From positions 1 to 43,044 of the forward strand of contig NZ_ACYY01000029.1 of the NCBI RefSeq assembly GCF_000176015.1: 43,044 nucleotides of DNA, written 5' to 3'. Origin of the DNA: Rhodobacter ferrooxidans. GTDB lineage: Bacteria; Pseudomonadota; Alphaproteobacteria; Rhodobacterales; Rhodobacteraceae. The translations under genes and the position numbers were made by a program. The notes beneath the pieces were generated by a model. The model did not search any database, was not told where the DNA came from, and saw only the letters and a program-made list of their open reading frames with translations. Below, in pieces: positions 1 through 8,460 of the stretch. Numbering within the stretch: position 1 is the stretch's first letter; each line of letters begins with the position of its first letter.

Positions 1-16
1 GCGGGCGGGCTGAGCG

Positions 17-1051
17 ATGGATGGGTCGGTGCGCGAAACCGAAGTCAGCATGACCACCCAGGCGCTGGACCGGCTGATGCCGATGCATCTGTGCCTGTCA
101 GCGACCGGCCATATCTTTGCCTGCGGCCCGACCCTGCGCAAGCTGGTGCCGGATGGGCGGCTGATCGGGCGCGGCTTCTTCGACTTGTTCGAAATCAGGC
201 GCCCCGGCGGCATCGCCTCGGTGCAAGACCTGCATCGCCGTGCGGGCAACCGGCTTTATCTGTCGCTGCGCGGCCCCGGCGGCCAGGCCTTTCGCGGCAT
301 CGCCATCCCGCTGGCCGACGGGCTGGGGATATTGCTCAACCTGTCCTTCGGCATCGAGATCATTGACGCAGTGCGCCATCACGCCCTGACCGACGCCGAC
401 TTCGCCGCCACCGATCTGGCGGTGGAACTGCTGTATCTGGTCGAGGCCAAGTCGGCGGTGATGGAGGAATTGCGCCAGTTGAACCTGCGGCTGCACGGCG
501 CCAAGGCCGCGGCCGAGGAACAGGCCCTGACCGACATGCTGACCGGCTTGCGCAACCGCCGGGCGCTGGATCACGCGCTTGTCCAGACCATCGAGCGGGA
601 CATTCCGTTCGGGCTGATGCACATTGATCTGGATTTCTTCAAGACGGTGAACGACACGCTGGGCCATGCGGCGGGCGACCATGTGCTGCGACAGGTGGCG
701 CGGGTGCTGGTGGATGAAACCCGCACCGGCGACACCGTGGCGCGGGTCGGCGGCGACGAATTTACCGTGCTGCTGCCGCGCCAGACCGATCCGGCCCGGC
801 TGCTGACCATCGCCAACCGCATCATCGCCAAGCTGAAACAGCCGATGGATTTCGAGGGCAATCCCTGCCGGATTTCCGCCAGCATCGGCATGACGATTTC
901 GACCCTTTACCCCACGCCGACCCCCGAACAGATGGTCAGTGACGCCGATCTGGCGCTTTACGCCGGCAAACACGCCGGGCGCGGCGTGGCCCGCATGCAT
1001 CCGGCATCGGAAAAAACCAGTCTGACGGAAAAGCCGCTGCGTACCGGGTAA
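17..1051 (+). CDS. Diguanylate cyclase with HNOBA-like sensor domain
   Basis: Predicted to make cyclic di-GMP from two GTP. The C-terminal GGDEF domain is intact: GGDEF at residues 245-249, the metal-binding segment HIDLDFFK at about 202-209, and an RxxD product-inhibition site (RTGD, 236-239) five residues before GGDEF. The N-terminal ~150 residues resemble the heme-NO-binding-associated (HNOBA) domain that pairs with H-NOX sensors, and a short helical linker (~145-170) joins the two. From family knowledge such cyclases are usually encoded beside an H-NOX gene; a TGA at 11-13 could end such an upstream gene, but it lies outside the window. The start is uncertain: ATG at 17 has no clear ribosome site, and ATG at 50 is a good alternative. 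Domain assignment of the N-terminus is inference from sequence character. Confidence 0.85.
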   Translation: MDGSVRETEVSMTTQALDRLMPMHLCLSATGHIFACGPTLRKLVPDGRLIGRGFFDLFEIRRPGGIASVQDLHRRAGNRLYLSLRGPGGQAFRGIAIPLADGLGILLNLSFGIEIIDAVRHHALTDADFAATDLAVELLYLVEAKSAVMEELRQLNLRLHGAKAAAEEQALTDMLTGLRNRRALDHALVQTIERDIPFGLMHIDLDFFKTVNDTLGHAAGDHVLRQVARVLVDETRTGDTVARVGGDEFTVLLPRQTDPARLLTIANRIIAKLKQPMDFEGNPCRISASIGMTISTLYPTPTPEQMVSDADLALYAGKHAGRGVARMHPASEKTSLTEKPLRTG

Positions 1052-1169
1052 TACAGGGAACTGTCAGCAACCCTTGGTCAGACAGGCGCCGCACAGCGGA
1101 AACGTGACGCATCGCCCAACAGGCAATCGCCCGCTGTTCAAGGCAAAAACGATTTGTTGCGGAAAGATG

Positions 1170-1246
1170 TGGTGCACCCGGAGCGATTCGAACGCCCGGC
1201 CCTCAGATTCGTAGTCTGATGCTCTATCCAGCTGAGCTACGGGTGC
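1170..1246 (-). tRNA. tRNA-Arg (anticodon ACG)
   Basis: Reading the minus strand, a complete cloverleaf is visible. The acceptor stem is GCACCCG/CGGGTGC, the D-arm begins TAGCTCAGCTGG, the anticodon stem-loop is CAGA-CTACGAA-TCTG and the T-arm contains GTTCGAATC. Discriminator A is followed by a genome-encoded CCA. Anticodon ACG reads CGU/CGC/CGA arginine codons after A34 is deaminated to inosine. The length of 77 nt including CCA is normal. It stands alone between the cyclase and histidine kinase genes. Confidence 0.97.
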
Positions 1247-1323
1247 ACGGTGAGGCGGATTTAGCGACAGGGGCCGGGCTTTGCAAGGGCGAAAAACCGC
1301 AGCCCCTGACAAAACCGCAGGGC

Positions 1324-2754
1324 TCAGGTTTCCTCGGCCAGCCCCTCGGCCCGCGGCAGCCGGATCATGAACTCGGTGCCCTCGGCGTCGGATCGCACCA
1401 GGTCAAGCCGCCCGCCATGGCCGCGCACCAGCTCAGCGGCGATGGCCAGCCCAAGCCCCGAGCCGCCCTTGCGGGTGCCGCCCTGAAACGCCGCGAACAG
1501 ATGCTCGCGGGCTTTCGCAGGCAGGCCGGGGCCGGTGTCGCCCACCCGGATCCACCAGGCGGTGTCATCCTCGCCCGCGGCAATCTCGATGGTGCCGGGG
1601 GTGCCGGTGGCCTCGATCGCCTGCCGGGCGTTGCGCACCAGATTGGACAGCACCCGATACAACTGCTCGGCGTCGGCGCGGATCGTCAGGCCCGCGGCCA
1701 CGTCGATCAGACAGGCCGGGTTTGACGCCCCGTCCAGCCCCTCGCCCGCCGCCACATCCTCGACCAAGGGACGCAAGGCCAGCCGCGCCAGCTTCGGCGG
1801 ATGCTCCTCGGCCCGCCCGAACGCGAGCGTCGATTCGCACAAGCTGACCGCCCGGCTGATCGAGCCGACCAGCTTGGGCGCCGCCCGCGCCACCGCCGGA
1901 TCGGCGCTGGTCTCGATCCGGTCGGCAAACAGTTGCGCCGTGGTCAGGATGTTGCGCAGATCGTGGCTGATCTTGGCCACCGCCGACCCCAGTTGCGCCA
2001 AGCGCTCTTTCTGCCGCAAAGCGCCGGTCAACTGGGTCTGCAGCGTCTGTAACGCATCCTCGGCGGCGCGCAATTCGGCCACCTTGGCGGTGGGGGCGAT
2101 CACCCGGCGGCCATCCTCGGGCGCCTCGGCATAGGATTGCATGTGCCGCACCACCCGGCGGATCGGAAGCACCATCAGCCGCCGCACCGCAAGAAACAAC
2201 AGCCCCGCCGTCACCGCCGAAATCAGCGCCGACAGCCCCAGAATCCGCTGTCCATAGTCCAGCATCGCCTGCCGCAGCGGTGCCGAGCGCAGGGTGATCT
2301 CGATCAGCAGCCCGGCCTGCTGCACCGGATTGCCGATCACCCGCACCACCCGGTCCTCCGGATCGGCCAGCCCGGCCAGCGCATCGCGGATCATCTGCCA
2401 GGATCCGGCGCTGCGCAGGTCATAGGTCGCCGCCACCGGCGTCGGAATCGGTGACGACAGCACCAGTTGCCGCACCTCGTCGCGCCGCAGCACCACGTTG
2501 AACACCCCGGCATTGGCCAGCAGTTCCGTCTCCAGTTCCGGCGTGATCATCCCGTCATTGGCCAGCAGCGCCAGCGAGGCGATCTGCGCCTTTTCCAGCC
2601 GCAGCGACAGGTAATCCACCCGGAACCGGGCAATTGACGGCACGAAGATCAGCACTTCGGCCAGCATGACGAAGCCCACGGTCAACAGCAGGAACCGCCC
2701 CGACAGCGTGTTCAGAAAGCCGCCCCTGCCCCGCACCGCCCGCTGCCCTTTCAT
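1324..2754 (-). CDS. Membrane sensor histidine kinase
   Basis: Inner-membrane two-component sensor kinase of 476 aa. Two hydrophobic segments (about 19-40 and 170-192) bracket a ~130-residue periplasmic sensor region, followed by a HAMP-like linker. The H-box reads AKISHDLRN with phospho-acceptor His264. The ATP-binding domain shows the N-box (LSNLVRNARQA), G1 (DTGPGLP) and G2 (GGSGLGLAIA). No response regulator lies next to it in this window, so it is an orphan here and its signal and partner are unknown. The start has a GAGGA element about 13 nt upstream, inside the tail of the preceding hairpin region. The family call is secure; the stimulus cannot be inferred. Confidence 0.9.
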   Translation of the reverse strand: MKGQRAVRGRGGFLNTLSGRFLLLTVGFVMLAEVLIFVPSIARFRVDYLSLRLEKAQIASLALLANDGMITPELETELLANAGVFNVVLRRDEVRQLVLSSPIPTPVAATYDLRSAGSWQMIRDALAGLADPEDRVVRVIGNPVQQAGLLIEITLRSAPLRQAMLDYGQRILGLSALISAVTAGLLFLAVRRLMVLPIRRVVRHMQSYAEAPEDGRRVIAPTAKVAELRAAEDALQTLQTQLTGALRQKERLAQLGSAVAKISHDLRNILTTAQLFADRIETSADPAVARAAPKLVGSISRAVSLCESTLAFGRAEEHPPKLARLALRPLVEDVAAGEGLDGASNPACLIDVAAGLTIRADAEQLYRVLSNLVRNARQAIEATGTPGTIEIAAGEDDTAWWIRVGDTGPGLPAKAREHLFAAFQGGTRKGGSGLGLAIAAELVRGHGGRLDLVRSDAEGTEFMIRLPRAEGLAEET

Positions 2755-2779
2755 CTGTTCTCAAATATCCTCGGGGGGT

Positions 2780-2802
2780 CCGGGGGGCAGACAGTCCCCC
2801 GG
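2780..2802 (-). terminator. GC-rich hairpin after VTT-domain gene
   Basis: CCGGGGG and CCCCCGG arms (2780-2786, 2796-2802) enclose a 9-nt loop in the 158-nt gap between the VTT-domain gene and the kinase gene. There is no T-run on the minus strand, only a following A/T-rich GGATATTTGAG. This makes it a plausible but weak terminator or mRNA end structure. Confidence 0.4.
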
Positions 2803-2912
2803 CTCTGCCGCCGATATGCCCTCGGGCAGCCCGAAAAGACCGCCTGCACCCAGAGGTAGCAAAGATTTTCAGGGAAAAACAGTGTTCTGCACGACCATTG
2901 CCAAGTGCAGGC

Positions 2913-3638
2913 TCAACCCGCCCGCCGCCAAAACCGCAGCAGCATCGGCAAGGCCGCCAGCGCCGCCAGCCCCAGCATCGGCAACAGCACCTGCGGCGCG
3001 AAGATCACGCCCAGATCGGGCGTCTCGCCGCGGTCGAACACCGCCCCCAGCCCCGATCCGACCGAGGTGAACACCAGCGCGCCCGGAATGATGCCCAGCG
3101 CGGTGCTGATGACAAAGCGGTGCAGTCGCACCCCCAGAAACGCCGGGATCAGATTGGCCATAAAGAACGGCACCACCGGAACCAGCCGCATCAGAAACAG
3201 CACCGACCATTCATTTTCACGCAATCCGGCCTGCAATCTGGCCACCTGACCACCAGATTCTTGCAGTTTTGCAACAAACCGGTCGCCAAACCCCATCCGC
3301 GCCGCCGCAAAGATCGCCACCGCCCCCAGCGTGGCTGCGACCACATTATAGACCACGCCGGGAAACAGCCCGAACAGAAAGCCGCCAGTCAGCGTCGCCA
3401 CCGTGGCACCGGGCAGGCTGAATCCCACGATCAGCACATAGGCCAGCACGAAGCCCAGCGCCGCCCCCATGGGATGCTGGTCGCGCAGCGCCAGCAGGGC
3501 GTCGCGGTGTTCGGCCAGTTGCGCGAAACTCAACTGGTCGCGCAAAAGGAAGGCCCCCAGCCCGGCCACCAGCAGAATCAGCAGGAACGGCAGCTTGCGC
3601 CAGGGCGAGGCTGACGGGTTTGCGGGCATTTCGGTCAA
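2913..3638 (-). CDS. TVP38/TMEM64 (VTT-domain) membrane protein
   Basis: Integral membrane protein of the VTT/DedA-like superfamily, about 241 aa, with five to six hydrophobic segments. It carries the characteristic loop FSLPGATVATLTGGFLFG (about 75-95) and the later motif RLVPVVPFFMANLIPAFLGV. Members of this superfamily are linked to lipid or small-solute movement across membranes; a precise substrate is not known. I place the start at TTG 3636-3638 (LTEMPANPS) because AGGAG at 3645-3649 sits six bases upstream, whereas ATG at 3627-3629 would be 15 bases away. The much longer upstream open frame has no coding character and covers the rpmH gene on the other strand. It is divergent from rpmH. 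Confidence 0.85.
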   Translation of the reverse strand: MTEMPANPSASPWRKLPFLLILLVAGLGAFLLRDQLSFAQLAEHRDALLALRDQHPMGAALGFVLAYVLIVGFSLPGATVATLTGGFLFGLFPGVVYNVVAATLGAVAIFAAARMGFGDRFVAKLQESGGQVARLQAGLRENEWSVLFLMRLVPVVPFFMANLIPAFLGVRLHRFVISTALGIIPGALVFTSVGSGLGAVFDRGETPDLGVIFAPQVLLPMLGLAALAALPMLLRFWRRAG

Positions 3639-3791
3639 AATCGGCTCCTGAAGCACAAGAGAACAGGATGGCCGATCGATTGCCGCGGCGATAGGGGCCT
3701 CACACGACCTTGATCGGCGGTGATCGCGCCACCAGACGCGGCAAAACCCCGCCCCGCGCGCGAAATCCTGCAAATATGCGCCGCGGGCGAA

Positions 3792-3820
3792 TTGACTTGC
3801 CCCCGATCCGACCGTAAAGG
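3792..3820 (+). promoter_or_regulatory. Candidate sigma70-type promoter of rpmH-rnpA-yidD
   Basis: A TTGACT hexamer (3792-3797), a 17-base spacer and TAAAGG (3815-3820) lie about 70 bases before the rpmH start. The -35 is strong and the -10 is only partly consensus, which is common in this lineage. No experimental support is available. Confidence 0.5.
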
Positions 3821-3889
3821 ACGGGCTTCGAATATGAAGCTTGGCCGAATCCGCTGGGGTTTGGGCGATATGTCTGATGGAGACCCGCG

Positions 3890-4024
3890 ATGAAGCGCAC
3901 TTTTCAACCGTCGAACCTGGTTCGCGCCCGCCGTCACGGCTTTCGCGCCCGCATGGCCACCAAAGGCGGCCGTCTGGTTCTGGCCGCCCGTCGCGCCAAG
4001 GGCCGCAAAAAGCTGTCGGCCTGA
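3890..4024 (+). CDS. rpmH: 50S ribosomal protein L34
   Basis: Forty-four-residue basic protein beginning [19 protein letters not shown] and ending KGRKKLSA, the signature of bacterial L34, a small protein of the large subunit that contacts 23S rRNA. The length of 44 aa is exactly typical. Start ATG 3890 follows a GGAGA element (TGATGGAGACCCGCG). It is the first gene of the classic rpmH-rnpA-yidD order; rnpA begins 27 bases after its stop. It is easily missed because of its size. Identification is secure. Confidence 0.97.
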   Translation: MKRTFQPSNLVRARRHGFRARMATKGGRLVLAARRAKGRKKLSA

Positions 4025-4051
4025 CACTTTTCCCTTTCCAGGGGCAATGAG

Positions 4052-4486
4052 ATGACACCGCCGGAGGCAGAGGGCGCAGGCAGCGATGCCGGGGCACCCG
4101 CAGCGCCTCCGGCGGTTTCCGTTTGTCTGCCGAAGCTTGCCATCATCGGCAAACGTGCCGATTTCCTGCGCGCCGCCTCGGCCCGCCGTCAGGGCACACC
4201 GGGGTTCCTGCTGCAGGCGCGCAACCGCGGCGACAGCCAGCCCGGCGTGCGCGTCGGCTTTACCTGTTCGAAAAAGATCGGCAACGCCGTCGCCCGCAAC
4301 CGCGCCAAGCGGCGGCTGCGCGAGGTGGCGCGGGCGGTGCTGCCGAAACTGGCGCAGCCCGGCTGGGACTATGTGCTGGTCGGCCGCCCCAGCGCCACCA
4401 TCGCGCGGGATTTCAAGGCCTTGCTGGCCGATCTTGCCACCGCCATGGGCCAGATTCACAACGCCAAGCCGCAGGCCCGGCCATGA
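4052..4486 (+). CDS. rnpA: Ribonuclease P protein component
   Basis: Protein subunit of RNase P, which assists the catalytic RNA in removing 5' leaders from pre-tRNAs. The conserved RNR-type motif appears as [12 protein letters not shown] (about residues 80-91), preceded by [11 protein letters not shown]. At 144 aa it is slightly longer than many RnpA proteins because of an Ala/Pro-rich N-terminal ~25 residues, so a later start is possible, though no better one is apparent; [11 protein letters not shown] marks the conserved N-terminal core. It lies between rpmH and yidD as in most bacteria, and its stop overlaps the yidD start (ATGA), implying coupled translation. Confidence 0.95.
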   Translation: MTPPEAEGAGSDAGAPAAPPAVSVCLPKLAIIGKRADFLRAASARRQGTPGFLLQARNRGDSQPGVRVGFTCSKKIGNAVARNRAKRRLREVARAVLPKLAQPGWDYVLVGRPSATIARDFKALLADLATAMGQIHNAKPQARP

Positions 4487-4737
4487 CTCCGCTGGCGCAA
4501 ATCCTGGCGCTGCCCGTGCGGGCTTACCGTCTGTTCCTCAGCCCCTGGCTGGGCAATGGCTGCCGGTTCCAGCCCACCTGCAGCGCCTATGCGCTGGAGG
4601 CGCTGGAGCGGCATGGCGCTGCCAAGGGCGGCTATCTGGCGGTGCACCGCATCTGCCGCTGCCACCCCTGGGGCGGCCATGGCTACGACCCGGTGCCCGG
4701 CGCCGACCCCGAGTTCGATCAGTCAACCCGCAGGTAA
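4483..4737 (+). CDS. yidD: Membrane protein insertion efficiency factor YidD
   Basis: Small 84-aa protein with the family core [20 protein letters not shown] followed by YALEAL and [17 protein letters not shown], including three conserved cysteines (C27, C33, C57 region). YidD attaches to the inner membrane through an amphipathic helix and assists YidC-dependent insertion of membrane proteins. The ATG overlaps the rnpA stop as ATGA. In this genome yidC is not next in line but about 3.7 kb downstream, after a DUF900 gene, ttcA and a GGDEF-EAL gene. The last 19 bases overlap the convergent hydrolase gene. Confidence 0.95.
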   Translation: MTPLAQILALPVRAYRLFLSPWLGNGCRFQPTCSAYALEALERHGAAKGGYLAVHRICRCHPWGGHGYDPVPGADPEFDQSTRR

Positions 4738-5669
4738 AGCTTGTCATTGGCCAGGAACCGCGTCGGGATCGAGTCGCGGTCGATCTCGCCCTGCAAGGTC
4801 AGGTGCACGTCCTTAAGCCATTGGGCATCGTGGAAATACCAGGAATGGTCCGGGTTCACGATACCGGCAAACTCGGCGCGGTGTTCGTCGTAATAGATGC
4901 CGACATCGACATTTACCGCCTTGGCCGGGGCGCTGACCGGCAGCCCGATCCGCCCCACCCGCGGCGAAACCCCCACCCGCTTCATGTTGGAGATCGACAG
5001 CACGGAATCGAACGGGTTCGAATAGTTGGTCAGCCGCGCGCAATGCCGATACAGCGACGAGCTTTTCGGGCTGGTGCCCATCGAGTCGGCCGACACGTCG
5101 GCTGCGGCCAGAATCACCTGGCTGACCATCCAGCTGGTCGCCGCCACGGCGGGGCGGTCGTCGGCATCGTCAAAGGCCTCGCGCACGACATAGGCCCCCA
5201 TCGAATGGGCCAGCAGATGCACCGAAATCTCGCAGCCCTGGTCGATCAGCCGCGAGAAGGGTGCCACGCCGTCATCAACCAGCCGGATCGCGGTCAGCTT
5301 GGCGTCGGTGCGGTCTTCCAGATAGTTCAGCGCCGCCTCGGCGCAGGGCCAATCGAAGCTGACCACAACACCTTGATATCCCAGCGCCTCCAGGCCTGCG
5401 CGGATCAGCCGGTGGCGTTGCAGCATCAGCGATTGCGCGGTGTTGTAGCCATGCACATAGATCAGCACGTCACCCACGGCCCGCCCGGTGCGCGGATTGC
5501 GCCGCACCTCGGCCTCGGCGATGACTGCATCGAACCAGTTGCGGCGGGTGATGGCGTGCGACGGGTCAGGTGTGGCGGCGGCTTGCGGCACTTGCAGAAA
5601 CCGGGTCGGCCCCGGCTCGCTGCCAAAAGCGCCGTTGTGCAGGTTGCGGGTGCAGAAGACGAAATCCAT
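4719..5669 (-). CDS. DUF900-type alpha/beta hydrolase
   Basis: Predicted soluble alpha/beta-hydrolase of 316 aa. It shows a strand-loop segment [10 protein letters not shown] (about 69-78, oxyanion region) and a nucleophile elbow [10 protein letters not shown] (about 153-162) with Ser in AHSMG. A late His in the [11 protein letters not shown] region could complete the triad. Family DUF900 members lack an agreed function; the substrate is unknown. AGGAGG sits six bases before the ATG. The 3' end runs convergently into yidD and overlaps it by 19 bases. No signal peptide is visible. Confidence 0.8.
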   Translation of the reverse strand: MDFVFCTRNLHNGAFGSEPGPTRFLQVPQAAATPDPSHAITRRNWFDAVIAEAEVRRNPRTGRAVGDVLIYVHGYNTAQSLMLQRHRLIRAGLEALGYQGVVVSFDWPCAEAALNYLEDRTDAKLTAIRLVDDGVAPFSRLIDQGCEISVHLLAHSMGAYVVREAFDDADDRPAVAATSWMVSQVILAAADVSADSMGTSPKSSSLYRHCARLTNYSNPFDSVLSISNMKRVGVSPRVGRIGLPVSAPAKAVNVDVGIYYDEHRAEFAGIVNPDHSWYFHDAQWLKDVHLTLQGEIDRDSIPTRFLANDKLYLRVD

Positions 5670-5789
5670 CGGCGTCCTCCTGACGGTTCAGGCAATGCGC
5701 CTATGCTACCACGGGTTGCGCCGCGGCCAAAGCCTTTGCATCGGCCCGGCGGCTCTGGCATCCAGCCGGGATCCAGCCGAAGGTTTGCC

Positions 5790-6653
5790 ATGCCAGATGA
5801 TCCGATCCACCCGCTGTTTGCCGGCGCCCCCGACACCGACGATTTTGCCAAGCTGCGCAAACGCCTGGTGCGCGAGGTGCGGGCGGCGATCGACACATAT
5901 GGCATGGCGCGGCGCGGCGACCGTTGGCTGGTGTGCCTGTCGGGCGGCAAGGACAGCTATACCCTGCTGGCGGTGCTGCACGAGTTGAAGTGGCGCGGGC
6001 TGCTGCCGGTCGATCTGCTGGCCTGCAACCTTGATCAGGGTCAGCCCGGTTTTCCGGAGACGGTGCTGCCGGAATTTCTGACCCGCATGGGGGTGGCGCA
6101 CCGTATCGAGTATCAGGACACCTATTCCATCGTGATGGACAAGGTGCCCGCCGGTCAGACCACCTGCGCGCTGTGCTCGCGGCTGCGGCGCGGCAACCTG
6201 TATCGCATCGCCCGCGAGGAGGGTTGCTCAACGGTTGTGCTGGGGCATCACCGCGATGACATCCTGGAAACCTTCTTCATGAATCTGTTCCACGGCGGGC
6301 GACTGGCCACCATGCCGCCGCGGCTGCTGAACGAGGAGGGCGATCTTTTTGTCTGTCGCCCGCTGGCCATGGTGGCCGAGGCCGATTGCGACGCCTTTGC
6401 CCGGGCGATGGCCTACCCGATCATCCCCTGCGATCTGTGCGGCAGTCAGGAGCAGTTGCAACGCAAGCAAATCAAGGCCTTGCTGGATGGATGGGAGGCG
6501 CGCAGCCCCGGGCGGCGGCAGGTGATGGCGCGGGCGCTGGCCAATGTGCGGCCCTCGCACCTGCTGGACCCGGGGATTTTCGACTTTGCCGGCCTTGCGA
6601 ACGAAAGCGGAACATTTAATGAAAATGCGCTGCAACTTGGCGGGGAAAATTAA
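5790..6653 (+). CDS. ttcA: tRNA 2-thiocytidine(32) synthetase TtcA
   Basis: Fe-S enzyme that activates C32 of certain tRNAs with ATP and inserts sulfur. The PP-loop SGGKDS is at residues 51-56. The two CXXC pairs of this family are C126-ALC129 and C214-DLC217, which hold the cluster and active-site cysteines. GHHRDD (152-157) is also typical. Length is 287 aa. The open frame extends far upstream without a stop, but conserved sequence begins at [13 protein letters not shown] 5790 is therefore preferred. tRNA-Arg species reading CGN are known substrates in E. coli, and a tRNA-Arg(ACG) lies in this window, though linkage proves nothing. Confidence 0.95.
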   Translation: MPDDPIHPLFAGAPDTDDFAKLRKRLVREVRAAIDTYGMARRGDRWLVCLSGGKDSYTLLAVLHELKWRGLLPVDLLACNLDQGQPGFPETVLPEFLTRMGVAHRIEYQDTYSIVMDKVPAGQTTCALCSRLRRGNLYRIAREEGCSTVVLGHHRDDILETFFMNLFHGGRLATMPPRLLNEEGDLFVCRPLAMVAEADCDAFARAMAYPIIPCDLCGSQEQLQRKQIKALLDGWEARSPGRRQVMARALANVRPSHLLDPGIFDFAGLANESGTFNENALQLGGEN

Positions 6654-6731
6654 CGAAGAGATCAGGGTCGGTCCTTAGGGTCTGGCGTTGGAAGGGCAGC
6701 TGTCGGCCCTTTGCAGCGCGAGGTCAGGGCG

Positions 6732-8279
6732 ATGAGCGATCGGAACGGGGCGGGAGTATCGGGGCGGCTGATCTGGCTGATGGCACAGTTCCGGCGGCCC
6801 GAACTGATGGTGTTCCTGCCCGCCTTGACGCTGGCGACCTTCTGGCTGGGCGGCGAAAAGGCGCTTATACTGGTGGCACTGGGGCTGCCGCTGGCCTTTG
6901 CCGTGGCGGGTGCCTTCCGGTTTCACGACCTGGTGCCAACGGCGCTGCCCGAGGGGCTTTCCGGGCTGGCGATGCGGCCACAGATCGTGTCGGTGCTGGA
7001 TGGGGTGATGCGCGACAGCGCCTTCACCGGCAAGACCACCGCCTGCGTGGTGATCCAGTTCGACGATGCCGATGTGCTGCTGGACCGGCATGGCCGCGCG
7101 GCGCAGACCGAAGTGCTGGCCCGCAGCGCCGAACGCATCTGTTCGGCCCTGCGCGCGGGCGACACCATCGCCCGGCTGGAGGGCGGCGGCTTTGCCGTGG
7201 CGCTCAGCCCGCAGCGGCGGATTGATCTGGAAACCCTGGTGCAACTGTCGGCGCGGCTGCAAGCGGCGATCTCGCCGCCGATCAGCATCGACGCGGTGCG
7301 GCTTTACGTGACCTGCTCGGTCGGGTTCTGCCTCGGCGTTCGGTCGCCCGAACCCAGTGGCGCCGCCCTGCTGGATGCCGCCCAGGTGGCCGCCGACGAG
7401 GCGCTGCGCAACGGCCCCGGTGCCATCCGCGGCTTTGCCCCCGACATGGCGCGCAACCGTGCGGACCGCGACGCCCTGCGCGGCCTGCTGGAAACCGCGC
7501 TGGATGAAGGCCAGATCCGGCCGTATTTCCAGCCGCAGGTGTCCACCGATACCGGGGCGATTTCCGGGTTCGAGGCGCTGGCGCGCTGGCACCACCCCGA
7601 CCGCGGACTCGTCTCGCCGGCGGAATTCCTGCCCGCACTGGAAGAGGCCGGGCTGATCGAACGGCTGGGAGAGGTGATGCTGTATCACGCGCTGGCAGCC
7701 CTGGTGCGCTGGGACAAAAGCGGGCTGCAGGTGCCCACTGTCGGCGTGAACTTCTCGGCCGCCGAGTTGCGCAACCCGCGGATGGTGGAAAAGCTGAAAT
7801 GGGAACTGGACCGCTTCGGCCTGACACCCGAACGGTTGTCGGTCGAGATTCTGGAAACCGTGGTGGCCGAAACCGACAATGACGTGATCGTGCACAATAT
7901 CGCGGCGCTGGCCAAGCTGGGCTGCGGCATTGATCTGGATGATTTCGGCACCGGACACGCTTCGATCACCAATATCCGCCGCTTCACCGTGCGGCGGCTG
8001 AAGATCGACCGCAGCTTCGTGACCAAGGTGGACGAGGACCGCGAGCAGCAGAAAATGGTCTCGGCCATCCTGTCGCTGGCCGAGCAACTGGGGCTGGAGA
8101 CCCTGGCCGAAGGCGTGGAAACCCCGGGAGAACATGCCATGTTGGCGCAACTGGGCTGCGGCCATGTGCAAGGCTTCGGCATCGCCCGACCGATGGCCTT
8201 CGAAGCCACCGCCGACTGGATCGCCCAGCATCGCACCAAGGTGGCCACCACCCCGCGCATCGGCCATCGCGCCCGTTAA
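6732..8279 (+). CDS. Membrane GGDEF-EAL protein, probable c-di-GMP phosphodiesterase
   Basis: About 515 aa with two hydrophobic helices (~25-62), a GGDEF-like domain (~85-235) and an EAL domain (~245-505). The cyclase signature is replaced by EGGGF (150-154), so synthesis activity should be lost. An RxxD (R141-AGD144) remains and might bind c-di-GMP. The EAL domain keeps its key motifs: EAL at 281-283, NFS, the ETV glutamate, DDFGTG, KIDRSF and EGVET. It should therefore hydrolyse c-di-GMP. ATG 6732 is chosen because AGG elements precede it; an in-frame TTG at 6711 is possible. It lies downstream of ttcA with a 78-base gap. Confidence 0.88.
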   Translation: MSDRNGAGVSGRLIWLMAQFRRPELMVFLPALTLATFWLGGEKALILVALGLPLAFAVAGAFRFHDLVPTALPEGLSGLAMRPQIVSVLDGVMRDSAFTGKTTACVVIQFDDADVLLDRHGRAAQTEVLARSAERICSALRAGDTIARLEGGGFAVALSPQRRIDLETLVQLSARLQAAISPPISIDAVRLYVTCSVGFCLGVRSPEPSGAALLDAAQVAADEALRNGPGAIRGFAPDMARNRADRDALRGLLETALDEGQIRPYFQPQVSTDTGAISGFEALARWHHPDRGLVSPAEFLPALEEAGLIERLGEVMLYHALAALVRWDKSGLQVPTVGVNFSAAELRNPRMVEKLKWELDRFGLTPERLSVEILETVVAETDNDVIVHNIAALAKLGCGIDLDDFGTGHASITNIRRFTVRRLKIDRSFVTKVDEDREQQKMVSAILSLAEQLGLETLAEGVETPGEHAMLAQLGCGHVQGFGIARPMAFEATADWIAQHRTKVATTPRIGHRAR

Positions 8280-8395
8280 GCCCAAGGATCGGCGCTGCGG
8301 CAGCCAACCTCTGCGCTGCCCGCCCGCCGCAAGCCGAATAACCGCCCAAGACCGGGGCAAAGCGCCTCGGATGCCAGCAAAACCGGGAAAACCGC

Positions 8396-8424
8396 TTGAC
8401 CTTTGGTGCCCCCTTCTGTTGAAC
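8396..8424 (+). promoter_or_regulatory. Candidate promoter of yidC-engB
   Basis: CTTGACC with the -35 TTGACC at 8396-8401 is followed, 17 bases later, by a poor -10 candidate TTGAAC (8419-8424). It lies in the 180-base gap before yidC, which otherwise shows no gene or strong hairpin. Only the -35 is convincing. Confidence 0.35.
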
Positions 8425-8460
8425 CACGCCAAACCCTGAACAGGAACGGTGGTGGTCCAG

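Noticed and set aside
4086-5789. N-terminal extension of TtcA in the long open frame from 4086
   Set aside because: The stretch overlaps rnpA, yidD and the DUF900 gene and shows no family similarity; the conserved protein starts at 5790.
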